Assembly: GCA_028641055.1 (NCBI GenBank)
Contig: CM054059.1
Location: forward strand, 433,818,167 to 433,882,166
Reading direction: 5' to 3'
Length of the DNA: 64,000 bases
From: Alopecurus myosuroides
Lineage: Eukaryota > Streptophyta > Magnoliopsida > Poales > Poaceae
Part shown: one piece after another, positions 10,210 to 23,100 of the stretch
Position numbering within the stretch: the first letter of the stretch is position 1
Layout of the letters: every line of letters starts with the position of its first letter
The notes under the pieces: model-generated
What the model was told of the DNA's origin: nothing
Databases searched by the model: none
Seen by the model: the letters and a program-made list of their open reading frames with translations, nothing else
Program-made: the position numbers and the translations under genes

Positions 10210-13200
10210 TTTTATTGAAACTCCCTAAATTTCAGCTCCGAAGGGGGTGTCGAAATTGTATATCTAGTTTGCCTGTGGTAGGCTTCTCATGCTCAATGTC
10301 AACTTTTTAGTCTACCCCTTCCACCAGCGTCGGAAGGGGGTGTCCCAACGTAATATTTTGTTTGGTTGTGTTAGGGTAGGCCATAGGTACATGGAGAACT
10401 AATATCTACCACTAGTTCTGATAAGACATTCGCTCAGGATCATCTGAAGGGGGAGTTTCGAGATGTAGTGGAAGAACCCTTCCTCTGTACAAGTGATGTC
10501 GGTGAAACCGTTCACACCTCTTATTAGGATCTTGGATCTCTCTTCGCCTTCAAACACCCTTGTATAGACATGATTGGACCGCATCTAGGTTTTATAGGGT
10601 TTCCTATGCTCCGGAGCCCCCGCTTCAGCGAAACCCTCGCATGTTGACCGAAAAGTCAACTTGTGCGTCTACCCTTTCCACCCGCGTCGGAAGGAAGTGT
10701 CCTAATGGAATATTTTGTTTGGTCGTGTTAGGGTAGGCTATAGGTAGATGCAAAACTAATATCTACCACATGTTCTCATAGTGTTCCCTCGGGTTTGTCC
10801 GAAGGGGGGGGGGCGGGTTTCAAGCTCTAAGTATTCCCGGAACCTGCGAGAGAGAATCTGACGCCGGTGAAGCCCTAACACAAAGAGTGAGGGAAACTTG
10901 GGCATCCAAGGCCCATGCCACACTCTAAAACACATGTTATTCCAAACCCTTCGTTTGGGTGGGATTCAGACCCTCCGGAAAAACCCTAGGCCCGCTGGAG
11001 AAAAAGATGAATCTGCCGTTCTAGCCCCTCTACGTGAGCCGCAAGGGAATACAAAAGTGGAACTGATTGCTTGGTTGTGTTAGGTTAGGCTCAAGGAACA
11101 CCCAAGAAAATGTTAGGTCCCACCTATTGGCAAGATTCCCCCCGTTCTATCGGATCCGGGAGTTTCAGGCTCTAAGTAGTCCTAGAACCCGAGAGAGAGA
11201 ATCTGACGATGATGAAGCCCTAACAAACATGTTGTGTGATACCCTAGGCTTGGGTGGGATTAAGACGCTCTCGAGATCCTCTCCGGAGAAACCCTAGGCC
11301 CGTTGGAGAAAAGAACGGAACTGTCGATCTGGCCCCTCTACGTGAGATGGAAGGGGTAGCAAAGTGGAACTAATTGCTTGGTTGTGTTATGTTAGGCCCA
11401 AGGAACACCCAAGACAATGTAGGTCCACCTCTTGGCAAGATTCCCCTGTTCCTTCAGATCCGGGAGTTTCGGGCTCTGAGTAGTCCTTGAACCCATTAGA
11501 GAGCATCTGACGTCGTTGGTGAAGCCCTAACACAAAGGGTGAGGGAATCTTAGGCATCCAAGTCACATGCCACAATCTAACACATATGGTATGGAAAACC
11601 CTTGGTTTGGGTGGTATTCAGACGCTCCGGAACCCCTCTCCAGAGAAATCATAGGCCCGCTAGAGAAAAAAACGAAACTGCCATTCTCGCCCCTTTACGT
11701 GAGCCGGAAGGGGTTAGGAAAGTGGAACTAATTGCTCGTTTGTGTTAGGATAGGCCCAAGGAACACCCAAGACAATGGTAGGTACCACCTCTTGGCAAGA
11801 TCCCCCCGTTCTCCGTCAGATATGGGAGTTTCAGGCTATGATAGTCGTGGAACCCACGAGAGAGAATCCGACGCCGATGAAGCCATAACATAGAGAGTGA
11901 GTTAATATTGAGAATACAGGACCCATTCCACACTCTAACACACATGGTATGGCACACGCTAGGCTTGGGTGGGATTAAGACGCTCCCAAGCTCCTCTCCG
12001 GAGAAACCCTAGGCACGCTGGAAAAAAGGACGGAACTGCCGTTCCGGACCCTCTACGTGAGCCGGAAGGGGGTAGAAAAAGTGTAACTAATTGCTTAGTT
12101 GTGTTGGGTTAGGCCCAAGAAACAACCAAGACAATGGTAGGGCCCAACTCTTGGCAAGATCCCCCCGTTCCGTCAGATCCAGGAGTTTCGGTCCTTGAGT
12201 AGTCATGCAACAACTAGAGAGAATCTCACGCCGGTGAAGCTCTAACACAAATAGTGAGGGAATATTGGGAATAGAGGACCCATGACACACTATAAAACAC
12301 ATGGTATAGAATACCCTAGGCTTGGGTGGTATTGAGACGCTCCGGAGCTCCTCTCCGGAGAAACCCTAGGCCCGCTGGAAAAAGGGACGGAACTCCCGTT
12401 CTGGACTCTCTACGTGAGCCGGAAGAGGGTAGTAAAGTGGAACTAATTGATTTTTTGTGTTGTTATAGGCCCAAGGAACAACCAAGACAATAGTAGGGCC
12501 CAACTCTTGGCAAGATCCCCCTGTTCCGTCAGATCCGGGAGTTTCGGTCCCTCAGTAGTCATGCAATAACTAGAGAGAATCTCACGCCGGTGAAGCCCTA
12601 ACACAAAGAGTGAGGGAATATTGTGCATCCAATACCTATTCCACACTCTAACAAACATGTTATGTGACACCCTAGGTTTGGGTGGGATTAAGACTCTCTG
12701 GAGCTCCTCTCCGGAGATACCCTAGGCCCGTTGGAGAAAAGGACGAAAGTGTCGATCTGGCCCCTCTACGTGAGCCGGAAGGGGGTAGCAAAGCAGAACT
12801 AATTGCTTGGTTCTGTTAGGTTAGGACCAAGGAACACCCAAGACTATGTTAGGTCCCGCCTGTTGGCAAGATTTCCCCTGTTCCGTCAGATCCGGGAGTT
12901 TCGGGCTCTGAGTAGCCCTGGAACCGGCGAGAGAGAATCCAACGCCTGTAAAGCCCTAACACAAAGAGTGAGGGAATATTGGGCATCCAAGACCCATGCC
13001 ACGATCTAACAAGCATATTATGTGGTACCCTAGGCTTGGGGGATTAATACGCACCGGAGCTCCTCTCCGAAGAAACCCTAGATCTGTTGGAGAAAAGGAC
13101 GGAACTGCGGATCTGGCCCCTCTACGTGAGCCGTAAGGGGGTAGCAAAGTGGAACTAATTTCTTCGTCGTGTTAGGTTAGGCCCAAGGAACACCCAGACA

Positions 13201-14083
13201 ATGTAGGTCCCACCTCTTGGCAACTTTCCCCCCGTTCCTTCAGATCCGGGAGTTTCGGGCTCTGAGTAGTCCTGGAACCCATTAGAGAGAATCTGACGTC
13301 GTCGGTGAAGCCCTAACAGAAAGAGTGAGGGAATCTTAGGAATACAAGGCACATGCCACACTTTAACACACATGGTATGGCCAACCCATGGTTTGCGTGG
13401 TATTCAGATGCTACGGAACCCCTCTCCGGAGAAACCATAGGCCCGCTGGAGAAAAAGACGAAACTGCCGTTCTCGCCCTTCTACGCGAGCCGAAAGGGGT
13501 TAGCAAAGTGGAACTAATTGCTTGGATGTGTAATGATAGGCCCAAGGAACACCCAAGACAATGCTATGTCCCACCTTTTGCTAATATTCCCCTGTTCTCC
13601 GTCGGATCCAGGAATGTCGGGCTATGAGTAGTCGTGGAACCCACGAGAGAGAATTCGACGCCGGTGAAGCCATAACACAGAGAGTGAGTGAATATTGGGA
13701 ATCCAGTACACATGCCACACTCTAACACACATGGTATAGCATTCCTTAGGATTGGGTGGGATTCAGACACTCCAGAGATCCTCTCCGGAGAAACCCTAGG
13801 CCCGCTGGAAAAAAGGACGGAACTCCCGTTCTGGACCCTCTACGTGAGCCGGAAGGGGGTAACAAAGTGGAACTAATTTATTGGTTGTCTTTGTTTAGTC
13901 CCAAGGAACAACCAAGACAATGGTAGGTCACACCTCAGAATCTCACGCCGGTGAAGCCCTAACACAAAGAGTGAGGGAATATTGGGAATCCAGGACCCAT
14001 GCCACACTCTAACACACATGGTATGGAATACTCTAGGCTTGGGTGGGATTCATACGCTCCGGAGCTCCTCTTCGTAGAAGCCC
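10210..14083. repeat. Satellite array, about 357-bp monomers, left part
   Basis: The phrase AGGCCCAAGGAACACC recurs near 11400, 11758, 12117, 12472, 12828, 13184, 13542 and 13902, giving a period of 355-360 bp. Two more diverged monomers lie to the left, with TCTACCCCTTCCACC-type sequence near 10311 and 10668 at the same period. One unit near 11092 is about 50 bp short, and the last is interrupted by the Tat insertion. Each monomer carries CTCCGGAG palindromes around AGCTCCT, then AAACCCTAGGCCCG. Monomers differ by many substitutions, and edge copies differ most. I do not recognise a named satellite family. Confidence 0.9.
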
Positions 14084-14570
14084 TGATGGAGGGATGATAA
14101 CCCGGTATGCTAACGTCAAGGAGTAACTCGGTCCAAAGGACGCTGTGCAAGACCCGGCTTAGGGAAAAGGAGCTTCTAGAAGGCCCAGGAGTGTAGGCCT
14201 CGTAACCCGGATTGTGGGTTCCGATAAGGAAGTTTAGGGTTTTGCAAGTAGTGTCCGGGTAGGATTCCGAGTACGCCTTGGATAGCAAGCCAGGGGATTC
14301 GGGGATTATATAAGCCGGCCCCTAGGGTTAGATCGACGAGTTCACAAGAGACACAAGTTTACGAGATAGAGATCGTGAGATGTCGAGTATCCATTGTAAC
14401 ACGAGATTGAGATAGTATATTCAGATCATAGACTCGGCGACTTGATTGCCGGCTACCAGATCATATATCACCATGGTTTCCCTTGAGCTAAACCCTCTCC
14501 CAAACACCAGAGTCGATTTGCCCCAAGAAAAGTTACCCCCGGTAACGTCTGCCGTGATTATCCCACGACA
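14084..14570 (+). repeat. 5' LTR of the Tat element
   Basis: Starts TGATGGAGGG and ends CCCACGACA. A TATATAA box lies at 14307-14313. By eye it differs from the 3' LTR by five substitutions and one single-base indel. Confidence 0.95.
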
Positions 14571-14572
14571 GT

Positions 14573-14590
14573 TGGCGCCCACCGTGGGGC
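14573..14590 (+). other. Primer binding site of the Tat element
   Basis: TGGCGCCCACCGTGGGGC lies two bases after the 5' LTR. This is the PBS typical of plant Tat elements, attributed to tRNA-Arg. Confidence 0.85.
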
Positions 14591-15136
14591 CTACGTCCAA
14601 GGGTGTTTACATCACGGGAGAAGCTTGGGAGAACATGAAGAACCTCGTCGTCGGCGAGATCTACACCCACTACAAGAAATATGTTGATACATGACCCTTT
14701 TTTAATGACCGTGGATGAATTAGTCATAGATCCATGACCATTTTTAATCTGTTGGTCATGACATGTTTGGGAGGGATTAAACACATGACTTTTTTGCCAA
14801 AAAAGTCATGATTTTCTTTAACAAGATGGTCATAGCACATGATACCTGGTGTATGACCCCTTTTTTGCTTAACTAAGACCAAATTAATTGGTCATGTGTT
14901 TGTTGATTGTGATTTTCGCCAACATGTCATGTTCACGTGTCAATTTTTGCCTACGTGTCATGTTCACGTGTCAATTTTTGCCTACGTGTCATGTACTGAT
15001 ATTTTGGACTGGACCTATGTGTAAGAGAGCCAAGCGAGCTCTACTTCCGTTGCATGTAGCAGGTTGCCTCATCGCTGCCACGTTGTGCCATGTATTTTTG
15101 TCCGAAGTGCCATGCAGCAGGTGCCATGAAACCCAG

Positions 15137-15195
15137 ACCCTCGCGTGCTACACTGACAGGTGGGACTCTCGCGTGCTACACTGACAGGTGGGACC
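15137..15195. repeat. Short direct repeat, two copies
   Basis: CTCGCGTGCTACACTGACAG plus GTGGGA occurs twice in succession with only small differences. Confidence 0.7.
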
Positions 15196-15240
15196 CAAAC
15201 CAACCAGGCTGAAATGCAGGAAAATAAGGGGCGGAGGGGA

Positions 15241-15297
15241 GGGATCGAACCCACGCCCTCGCGCGCACCTCTCAGTGCACCAACCAGTACACCAAGA
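15241..15297 (-). ncRNA. tRNA-like (SINE-type) Pol III promoter remnant
   Basis: On the minus strand, TTGGTGTACTGGTTGG (A-box-like, 15298-15283) is followed by GGTTCGATCCC (a perfect B box, 15251-15241) about 30 bases on. This is the arrangement of a tRNA or tRNA-derived SINE. No full cloverleaf was worked out and no poly-A tail is evident, so I call it a remnant. Confidence 0.4.
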
Positions 15298-15639
15298 CTT
15301 GGTTTCTGATAGTACAAGATATTTACGTGTTTTATACATTATAACTCGTCAAGGAGTAGCTGCTGGGCCGGCCGTGCAGGGAGCGATCTGCGGGGCGACT
15401 TAGCTGGGCGGTCGCGCGGCAGGGGCTGGCCACGCTGGTGGCTGGGCCGGCAGGCTTGTTAGCTTTCTCTTTTGGCATTTTTCTTTTTTTTTCTTCTTTT
15501 ATAACTTTTGGTTTTGAACTCCAATTTCAACCAAATAAGTTATGATTTTAAAAACATATGTCTTATGTTATTTTAGACTATTAAAGAACATTTTGAGTCA
15601 AAATAAAATAAAAATACCCTAAGCTTTATATGTTGATTC

Positions 15640-18595
15640 ATATAGGGTTGTGAAGATTCTTAATTATTTTTTTTGGATTACTCTTATAAATTCAAATGCA
15701 AAATAAGAAATGCATCTTTGTCAACATTGTTCGTTGTTCCAATATGCATCTTTGTGTGTAATATGGTAACATTTAAACAAACTATACCATGGATGTTGCA
15801 TCGTTTCGAGTTTTTTTGAATTTTCTGGAATTTTCTAAGCCGGTTTCGAAAAACGGTCAAAACGGGGGACATGACCGTTCGTACCTAGGTGCTGAATCTT
15901 GATGAACTCTTGGTGTATCTCTGTTGAAATAGGTACTTGGGTACCTAAAAATGATTTTTACAAAAAATCATGAGCAAACTATGAGGCACCTATAGTTCAG
16001 ATTTGGCCCGGTTTCAGCGGAATCGGCAGAAATTTGTCTTTTTCGAAAGAGGTGTATTTTGAGCTATTGAGAGGTAGTAAGTTTGTTATTTGTAGATCAA
16101 ACATGACATAATATATTTAGAATTTTAGTTTGCACATTTTTGCAACATTTTTTGTGTATGTGCTTCACAAAAAAACCCGGTTTTGACACTCCGGGAAGGG
16201 AAGATGGTATTTTTATTCAACGAAAAATAAAACTTTCTTCGTGAACATTGTTAGTTGTACCAATATGCACCTTTGTGTGGAATATGGTCACATTTAAACA
16301 AACTATGCCATGGATGTGGCCAAAACATCCGTCATTTCGCCCGAAAGCCATGAATCTTCGTACGAGATAGCTCATTTCTGTGAACACATTTTCCACAAAA
16401 TTGTCGTATTCCAAGTTTATTATTTTTGGTGGATACTAGGACATATATAACAGCACCACGCGAAGGTCTTGCATCGTTTCGAGTTTTTTTTTGAATTTTC
16501 TGGAATTTTCTAAGCCGGTTTCGAAAAACGGTCAAAACGGGGGACATGACCGTTCGTACCTAGGTGCTGAATCTTGATGAACTCTTGGTGTATCTCTGTT
16601 GAATAGGTACTTGGGTACCTAAAAATGATTTTTACAAAAAATCATGAGCAAACTATGAGGCACCTATAGTTCAGATTTGGCCCGGTTTCAGCGGAATCGG
16701 CAGAAATTTGTCTTTTTCGAAAGAGGTGTATTTTGAGCTATTGAGAGGTAGTAAGTTTGTTATTTGTAGATCAAACATGACATAATATATTTAGAATTTT
16801 AGTTTGCACATTTTTGCAACATTTTTTGTGTATGTGCTTCACAAAAAAACCCGGTTTTGACACTCCGGGAAGGGAAGATGATATTTTTATTCAACGAAAA
16901 ATAAAACTTTCTTCGTGAACATTGTTAGTTTACCAATATGCACCTTTGTGTGGAATATGGTAACATTTAAACAAACTATGTCATGGATGTGGCCAAAACA
17001 TCCGTCATTTCGCCCGAAAGCCACGAATCTTCGTACGAGATAGCTCATTTATGTGAACACATTTTCCACAAAATTGTCGTATTCCAAGTTTATTATTTTT
17101 GGTGGATACTAGGACATATATAACAACACCACGCGAAGATCTTGCATCGTTTCGAGTTTTTTTGAATTTTCTGGAATTTTTAAAGCCGGTTTCGGGAAAC
17201 GGTCAAAACGGGGGACATGACCGTTCGTACCTAGGTGTTTAATCTTGATGAACTCTTGGTGTATCTCTGTTGAAATAGGTACTTGGGTACCTAAAAATGA
17301 TTTTTACAAAAAATCATGAGCAAACGATGAGGCACCTGTAGTTCAGATTTGGCCCGGTTTCAGCGGAGTCGGCAGAAATTTGTCTTTTTCGAAAGAGGTG
17401 TATTTTGAGCTATTGAGAGGTAGTAAGTTTGTTATTTGTAGATAAAACATGACATAATATATTTAGAATTTTAGTTTGCACATTTTTGCAACATTTTTTG
17501 TGTATGTGCTTCACAAAAAAACCCGATTTTGACACTCCGGAAAGGGAAGATGGTATTTTTATTCAACGAAAAATAAAAATTTCTTCGTGAACATTGTTAG
17601 TTGTTCCAATATGCACCTTTGTGTGGAATATGGTCACATTTAAACAAACTATGCCATGGATGTGGCCAAAACATCCGTCATTTCGACCGAAAGCCATGAA
17701 TCTTCGTACGAGATAGCTCATTTCTGTGAACACATTTTTTACCAAATTGTCCTATTCCAAGTTTATTATTTTTGGTGGATACTACGACATATATAACAAC
17801 ACCAAGCGAAGGTCGTGCATCGTTTCGAGTTTTTTTGAATTTTCTGGAATTTTCAAAGCCGGTTTCGGAGAACGGTCAAAACGGGGGACATGACCGTTCG
17901 TACCTAGGTGTTGAATCTTGATGAACTCTTGGTGTATCTATGTTGAAATAGGTACTTGGCTACCTAAAAATGATTTTTGAAAAAAATCACGAGCAAACTA
18001 CGAGGCACCTGTAGTTCAAATTTGGCCCGGTTTCACCGGAATCGGCAGAAATTTGTCTTTTTCGAAAGAGGTGTATTTTGAGCTATTGAGAGGTAGTAAG
18101 TTTGTTATTTGTAGATCAAACATGACATAATATATTTAGAATTTTAGTTTGCACATTTTTGCAACATATTTTGTGTATGTGCTTCACAAAAAAACCCGGT
18201 TTTGACACTCCGGAATGGGAAGATGGTATTTTTATTCAACGAAAAATAAAACTTTCTTCGTGAACATTGTTAGTTGTTCCAATATGCACCTTTGTGTGGA
18301 ATATGGTCACATTTAAACAAACTATGCCATGGATGTGGCCAAAACATCCGTCATTTCGCCCGAAAGGCATGAATCTTCGTCCGAGATAGCTCATTTATGT
18401 GAACACATTTTCGACCAAATTGTCGTATTCCAAGTTTATTATTTTTGGTTGATACTAGGACATATATAAAAACACCACGCGAAGGTCTTGCATCGTTTCG
18501 ATTTGTTTTGGATTTTTCTGTAATTTTCAAAGCCGGTTTCGGAAAACGGTCAAAACGAGGGACATGACCGTTCGTACCTAGGTGTTGAATCTTGA
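15640..18595. repeat. Tandem repeat of about 673 bp inside the CACTA element, about 4.4 copies
   Basis: ATGACCGTTCGTACCTAGGT recurs at 15871, 16546, 17217, 17890 and 18564, giving a period of 671-675 bp. Copies are highly alike. The first lacks about 165 bp in its middle (around 15795), and the last breaks off near 18595 after AATCTTGA. No coding capacity is conserved between copies. Confidence 0.9.
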
Positions 18596-19474
18596 AGTCT
18601 GTTTCGTCAACATTGTTTTATATCCCCGTGAGATAGAGGAGAGATATTCACGATGGGCGAAAGTGCGGGGACAAGATTCACTGTTCAAAGCCGCACAACA
18701 CATTCCATCATAATCCCAACTACCGAATAATCTCCAAATATAAATTTTATTTTGTAAATTCACCTTCAAATGCATTTGGATGCACAAAACATTTATTCCA
18801 ATTATCCATATTACGTTAAATAGGATTTTTCAGTTTTTTTGAAAATTATAAATTAGAATTTGGTTTTTTAAATACAATGATCGAGTTAGAAATTTCCCTC
18901 CATGGTAAGAGAATACCAATTTCGTCTCCCGCCGCACTTAGCGAAATATTTCACAGGCCCGCCCGGGAAACCCGATCCGTAACCTAGTTCCCTTCTATTC
19001 CCCCCTCCTTCCCTTCAGCCGCCGCAGCCTCCTCTCAGCCCACACCGAGCGCATCGAGCCAGATCCCCAGATCCCACACCGAGCGCAGCAGAGACCTCAT
19101 CGATCCTGATCCCACACTGCACCTCATCGAGCTTGATCCCATCGCCAGCCCCTTCTTAGTTTGGCCATCGATCCATGGTGAGGAGGATCCGTGCTTCCGA
19201 CTGCCGTGCTCGCGGTCCTGGCAGCGACCGGTCTCCGGCGCGCCCATCCCCCTCCCTTGCGCCGCCCCGTGCAAGAACCCACCTCCTGCCTCGCGCAGCC
19301 CCGTGCACGAACCCACCTCCTACCTCGCACCGCCCCGTGCAAGATCCGAACCTCCTCCTTCACGCCGCCCTGAGCCAGATCCGCATCCCACCCTCCTCTC
19401 TCCCACACGGCCACATCCCCACCGCGCGCACATCCTATCTCACCTACCACCACCGTCGTCCTCCTTCTCCTCCC
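18596..19474. other. CACTA interior upstream of the captured gene
   Basis: AT-rich sequence to about 18900, then GC-rich leader-like sequence of the captured gene from about 18950, with imperfect repeats of GCCCCGTGCAAGAACCCACC type (19265-19345). The many open frames on both strands here reflect GC-rich repeats rather than genes. Confidence 0.4.
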
Positions 19475-19475
19475 C

Positions 19476-19790
19476 TGCGACGGCTTCATCTCCAAACTCC
19501 AGGGCGTGACCTGCAGCAACGGCCGCGTGTACAAGCTGTCCCTCCCGGGTCTGTCCCTGGCGGGCGCCATCCCGCCGGAGCTCTCCAACTGCACCAACCT
19601 CCAGTCGCTGGACCTCTCCTCCAACGCGCTGTCGAGCGCCATCCCCACGGAGCTCTCCAAGCTGCTCAACCTGGTGGTGCTCAACCTCTCCGCCAACGCC
19701 CTATCCGGCGCCATCCCGCGGGAGCTCGCGAGCTGCGCCTACCTCAACGTGATAGATCTCCACGGCAACCAGCTGTCCGGGATCTCTCCC
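19476..19790 (+). pseudogene. Captured LRR gene fragment, RLP44-like
   Basis: The frame reads [19 protein letters not shown], then LRR repeats with [34 protein letters not shown] and [16 protein letters not shown]. Order and wording match the N-terminal cap and LRRs of plant receptor-like protein 44, a small plasma-membrane receptor-like protein that links cell-wall state to brassinosteroid signalling. Only about 105 residues are present. After LSG the sequence leaves homology (ISPVAPP onward). No signal peptide joins in frame, and the transmembrane segment is absent. The fragment sits wholly within the CACTA element, so it is captured cargo. The RLP44 assignment is from remembered motifs. 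Confidence 0.7.
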
Positions 19791-20106
19791 GTCGCGCCAC
19801 CAAGCCACCACCACAGCTGCTCTGTCCCCTGCCCCATGATTTGTTGCTCCTCTCCGTCAGCGAACCAGGGACGACGTCGGCATCTTTCCGACCTCTCGAC
19901 CTACTCCTGCACCAACGCTAATTTGCGCCACCGCCGGGACACCGAAGACGACAACGTGTCCGGCCGCCTGATACTTTGTCCTCTCTTCTCCAACTTGTGT
20001 TGCTTCTCTCATCCCCAAGAACGACCTGAAGCTCCTTTACGTGAGGATTTTTCTGCTCCACCTCTACACCAAACCTGACGCTAGTTGTGAGTTGACTCCA
20101 ATCCAT

Positions 20107-20131
20107 CCCTCTCTCTCTCTCTCTCTCTCTT
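20107..20131. repeat. (CT)n microsatellite
   Basis: About twelve CT dinucleotides in a row, downstream of the captured receptor fragment. Confidence 0.9.
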
Positions 20132-23100
20132 TATTTCTGAAATTCCTCTGATCTAGCTGTGTTGCGACTTGATTTGTTATAAAAATATGTGCTAGTTTGG
20201 TAGTTGTTCTGATCTGTGAGAACTCGAATGGTGCGTGTAACCTGTAACTGGTGTTTGGGCCTGTGAAATTGCAACTTGTGTGCTGCACTTAGTGCATTAA
20301 CCTGTTCAGGTTTAGTACTTGTCATGTATGTGCTTGTCAAGTAATTCTGGTTGACATATGGTTTTGAGGTGATGACAGTGGATGCAATATGACACTGCTG
20401 AGAGAGAAAGGGGGCTGAAAGTTCCAGCTACAACAGAAAATACACTAGCAACCACATCTACCTTGTTTCTAGCTTGCCTTGCATAGTGAAGTTGCACAAG
20501 TACTGCATATAGACAGCTCCTTGTGGCAGTCCCCGACGCCTTGCATCCATCCGATCTAGAAGCCCTGGCCCTCGACACTGATGGATATGATCAGGAGCTA
20601 ATTTTTGTCTGCATGGTTGGTTCCTTCGGTGGATTCATTTTTCTGGTTTTTATTTCCCATTTGCTTATCTATCGAGTGTTGAACTGGTGGTGACGCAATT
20701 AAATGACATTGTTTTATTTCCATGGTGGTTTGATTAGATGAGTAGATGTGCTATATGGATCTCTTCATTTAACAAATTAGAGTGCAGTCATTCTGTTGTG
20801 TTCAGCAAAACTATGGAAGTACCAAATAACTCTATATCCACACCATTGTAATCTGGTACATTTTATTCAATGTTGTTCAAATTATGCTTATCTGCTTCCA
20901 AAGCATATTAAAATTTATTGCCATAATATAGGGTGTACTAGTATGTCTGATTTGGATAAGCCATTGGAGCTTATATTCATAGGCATTGTTGCATACGGTT
21001 ATGTATCACTGTCTATTGCAACTTCTCTTTTAACACTGGTTTTTTACTCATGTACATGGGAGATTATGATGCAACCACACCTCAAGAAAAAGAAGAGATT
21101 TGTAAATGTTGCTGAGAAGGGATTAACTGAAGCCATCAAGTGTTTGTTGGGAGCGGTTTGCAAACCCAAATGTTCATGACAAGGTGAGTACTCCTTCTGT
21201 CACATTCTTATCTTGCTTGGCTTTAGTTTCAACAGATCTGCCTTGTACATGATATACTGTGATGCTATCTATAAAATAAAAATAGAAGTCTGTGCCAAGT
21301 TGAACTTCTTTTTGTATAAGCTTCTTTTTGTGATGTTATCAGTGTAGAACTGCTATCCGTGAGCTATTGATGTCAAACCTGCATTGGAAGATATAGTCAT
21401 GTATTTCTTATGGTCTCTGTAATCATTATTTCGTTAATAGTTGAGTTTATGGAATCTTTCTGCACTTTGCTGGTTGAATTGGCATTGTAGTGGCTGAGGT
21501 TATGATTGCTCTGAAGCTAGAGGTTTGTGTGTTTTTATTGTCATGTTAGGGTATCGATAGGTTGACAATACAGTTACATTTTGTTATTTTAATTGCTTGT
21601 GCGAGTTGGGAATCCTGTTACTGCCATGTTACATTTTTGATGTTGGCAAGCTCCAGTGCAGGCTATTTCCATGGGTGTAGCCTAGACAGACGGTAGGAGT
21701 TGCATGTAGAATGAATTGGTTCGAAATTACCAGAATCCATGTATCTATTGTTTCTCAATTCCTTTTTTTCTAATAAGAATCTTGGAATAAGATGAGTTCC
21801 TGATCGATCCCTGTAACTCCAGGTCGAAAATAATGAGTGCTAATCTTGATCATACTGCACACGACATTTGACTCTACAGATTTATATTTCGATATGGCAT
21901 TTCTGTAACCAGTTTGTTGCTTTGAACATTCACAAGAGCGCAACATTTTGTGCAGCTCGTAAGGAGGTTCCTTTATATGTAGCCAAATCACTTGCTGTAG
22001 CTAATTTACGGTTCCCAACTTTCAATTAACTGGTGTTCTGCACCATTGGACATATGTACCTCCGAGGTCATGCACTCACATGCCGTCTATGGATATTTAC
22101 CGTCCACAAGTCATGTGTGCACCATTCTTATGGTTTCCTTGTGTGATGATGAGTAACAGCTTCTTGTGTCATGGAGCTGAGTCTCTCTTGGCCTGTTTTT
22201 GTGCAGGTAATGAAGGAGCCGAGCTTGATCAACCAGTGGTAATCGCCGGGTAAGTTCATGGAGCAGCAAACACGCTGGCCGATGTTGTTTGCCCGGTACT
22301 CATGCCACTGGGATAGGTCAGGGGATGAATGCTAGCTACCTGGTCGCCGCCTCTGCATTTGACTAGATGTAAAGGATGGTGTGAGCATGTGAGGACACTA
22401 GTATTTTGAGCTTTACCTTATCCTGGTTAGTTAATTTGTGGAAAACATAATCTAATATTTATTCTTTGTTTTTAATTTGTATATGAGCTCAATGGGGAGA
22501 AGAACATGGATGTAACCCAGTTGGACCTGCTAATATAAGACGCTGCTTCCCATGCGATGAGCAGCATGTGTTCAGATTTCTGGGAACTTCATATTCCATC
22601 GTATTTGCAGGGCAGACCTGACAAATACAGCTGCTAATGTGAGATACAAATTCTGATTGTAATTTTGGTCTATTATTCAAACCTGTAATATGATGTGAAC
22701 CTGTAATTTATGTTGAGTTGTGTGATGATGTAGTATGTGATGATTTTTCTGAAGTAAGTGTTGTAACTCAAATTTACTGGAATCAAAATGATGTTTGAAT
22801 TCAAGTTTGTTTATAAAGATTTGAATTTGAGTGGCCTTATAAGCCTGTGGTGATGTATTCTTCCAGAATAGCTGGGCTGTAATATAAGGTCTCAGCCCAA
22901 CTAGTGATGGGCTCAACATGAAACGAAATTGATAAAATGATGAAAAAAACCATGAAAAGAAAAAGGTGCCCCAGATTCGAAATGGCAAAAGAGGCCTAGG
23001 CCCAGAAAGTTAATGGACAAAAGAGGCCTAGGCCCAGAAAGTTATGCTGGACTACATGAGCCTATTAATCTGCCAAAAAAAATTACAGGAAAAAATTATA

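Noticed and set aside
12001..12050. AAACCCTAGG words as interstitial telomere repeats
   Set aside because: AAACCCT occurs once per 357-bp monomer and is not tandem, so it is not a telomeric tract.
10800..14083. CRISPR-like array
   Set aside because: The repeats are 357 bp without short unique spacers, and the sequence is eukaryotic; this is satellite DNA.
19035..19921. Long overlapping frames of up to 248 codons on both strands upstream of the receptor fragment
   Set aside because: They are Pro/Arg/His-rich translations of GC-rich repeats in the wrong frames of the captured gene.
20796..21179. 127-codon frame in the right half of the CACTA element as a transposase or membrane protein
   Set aside because: No transposase motif; composition is that of AT-rich noncoding sequence and it has no plausible neighbours in frame.
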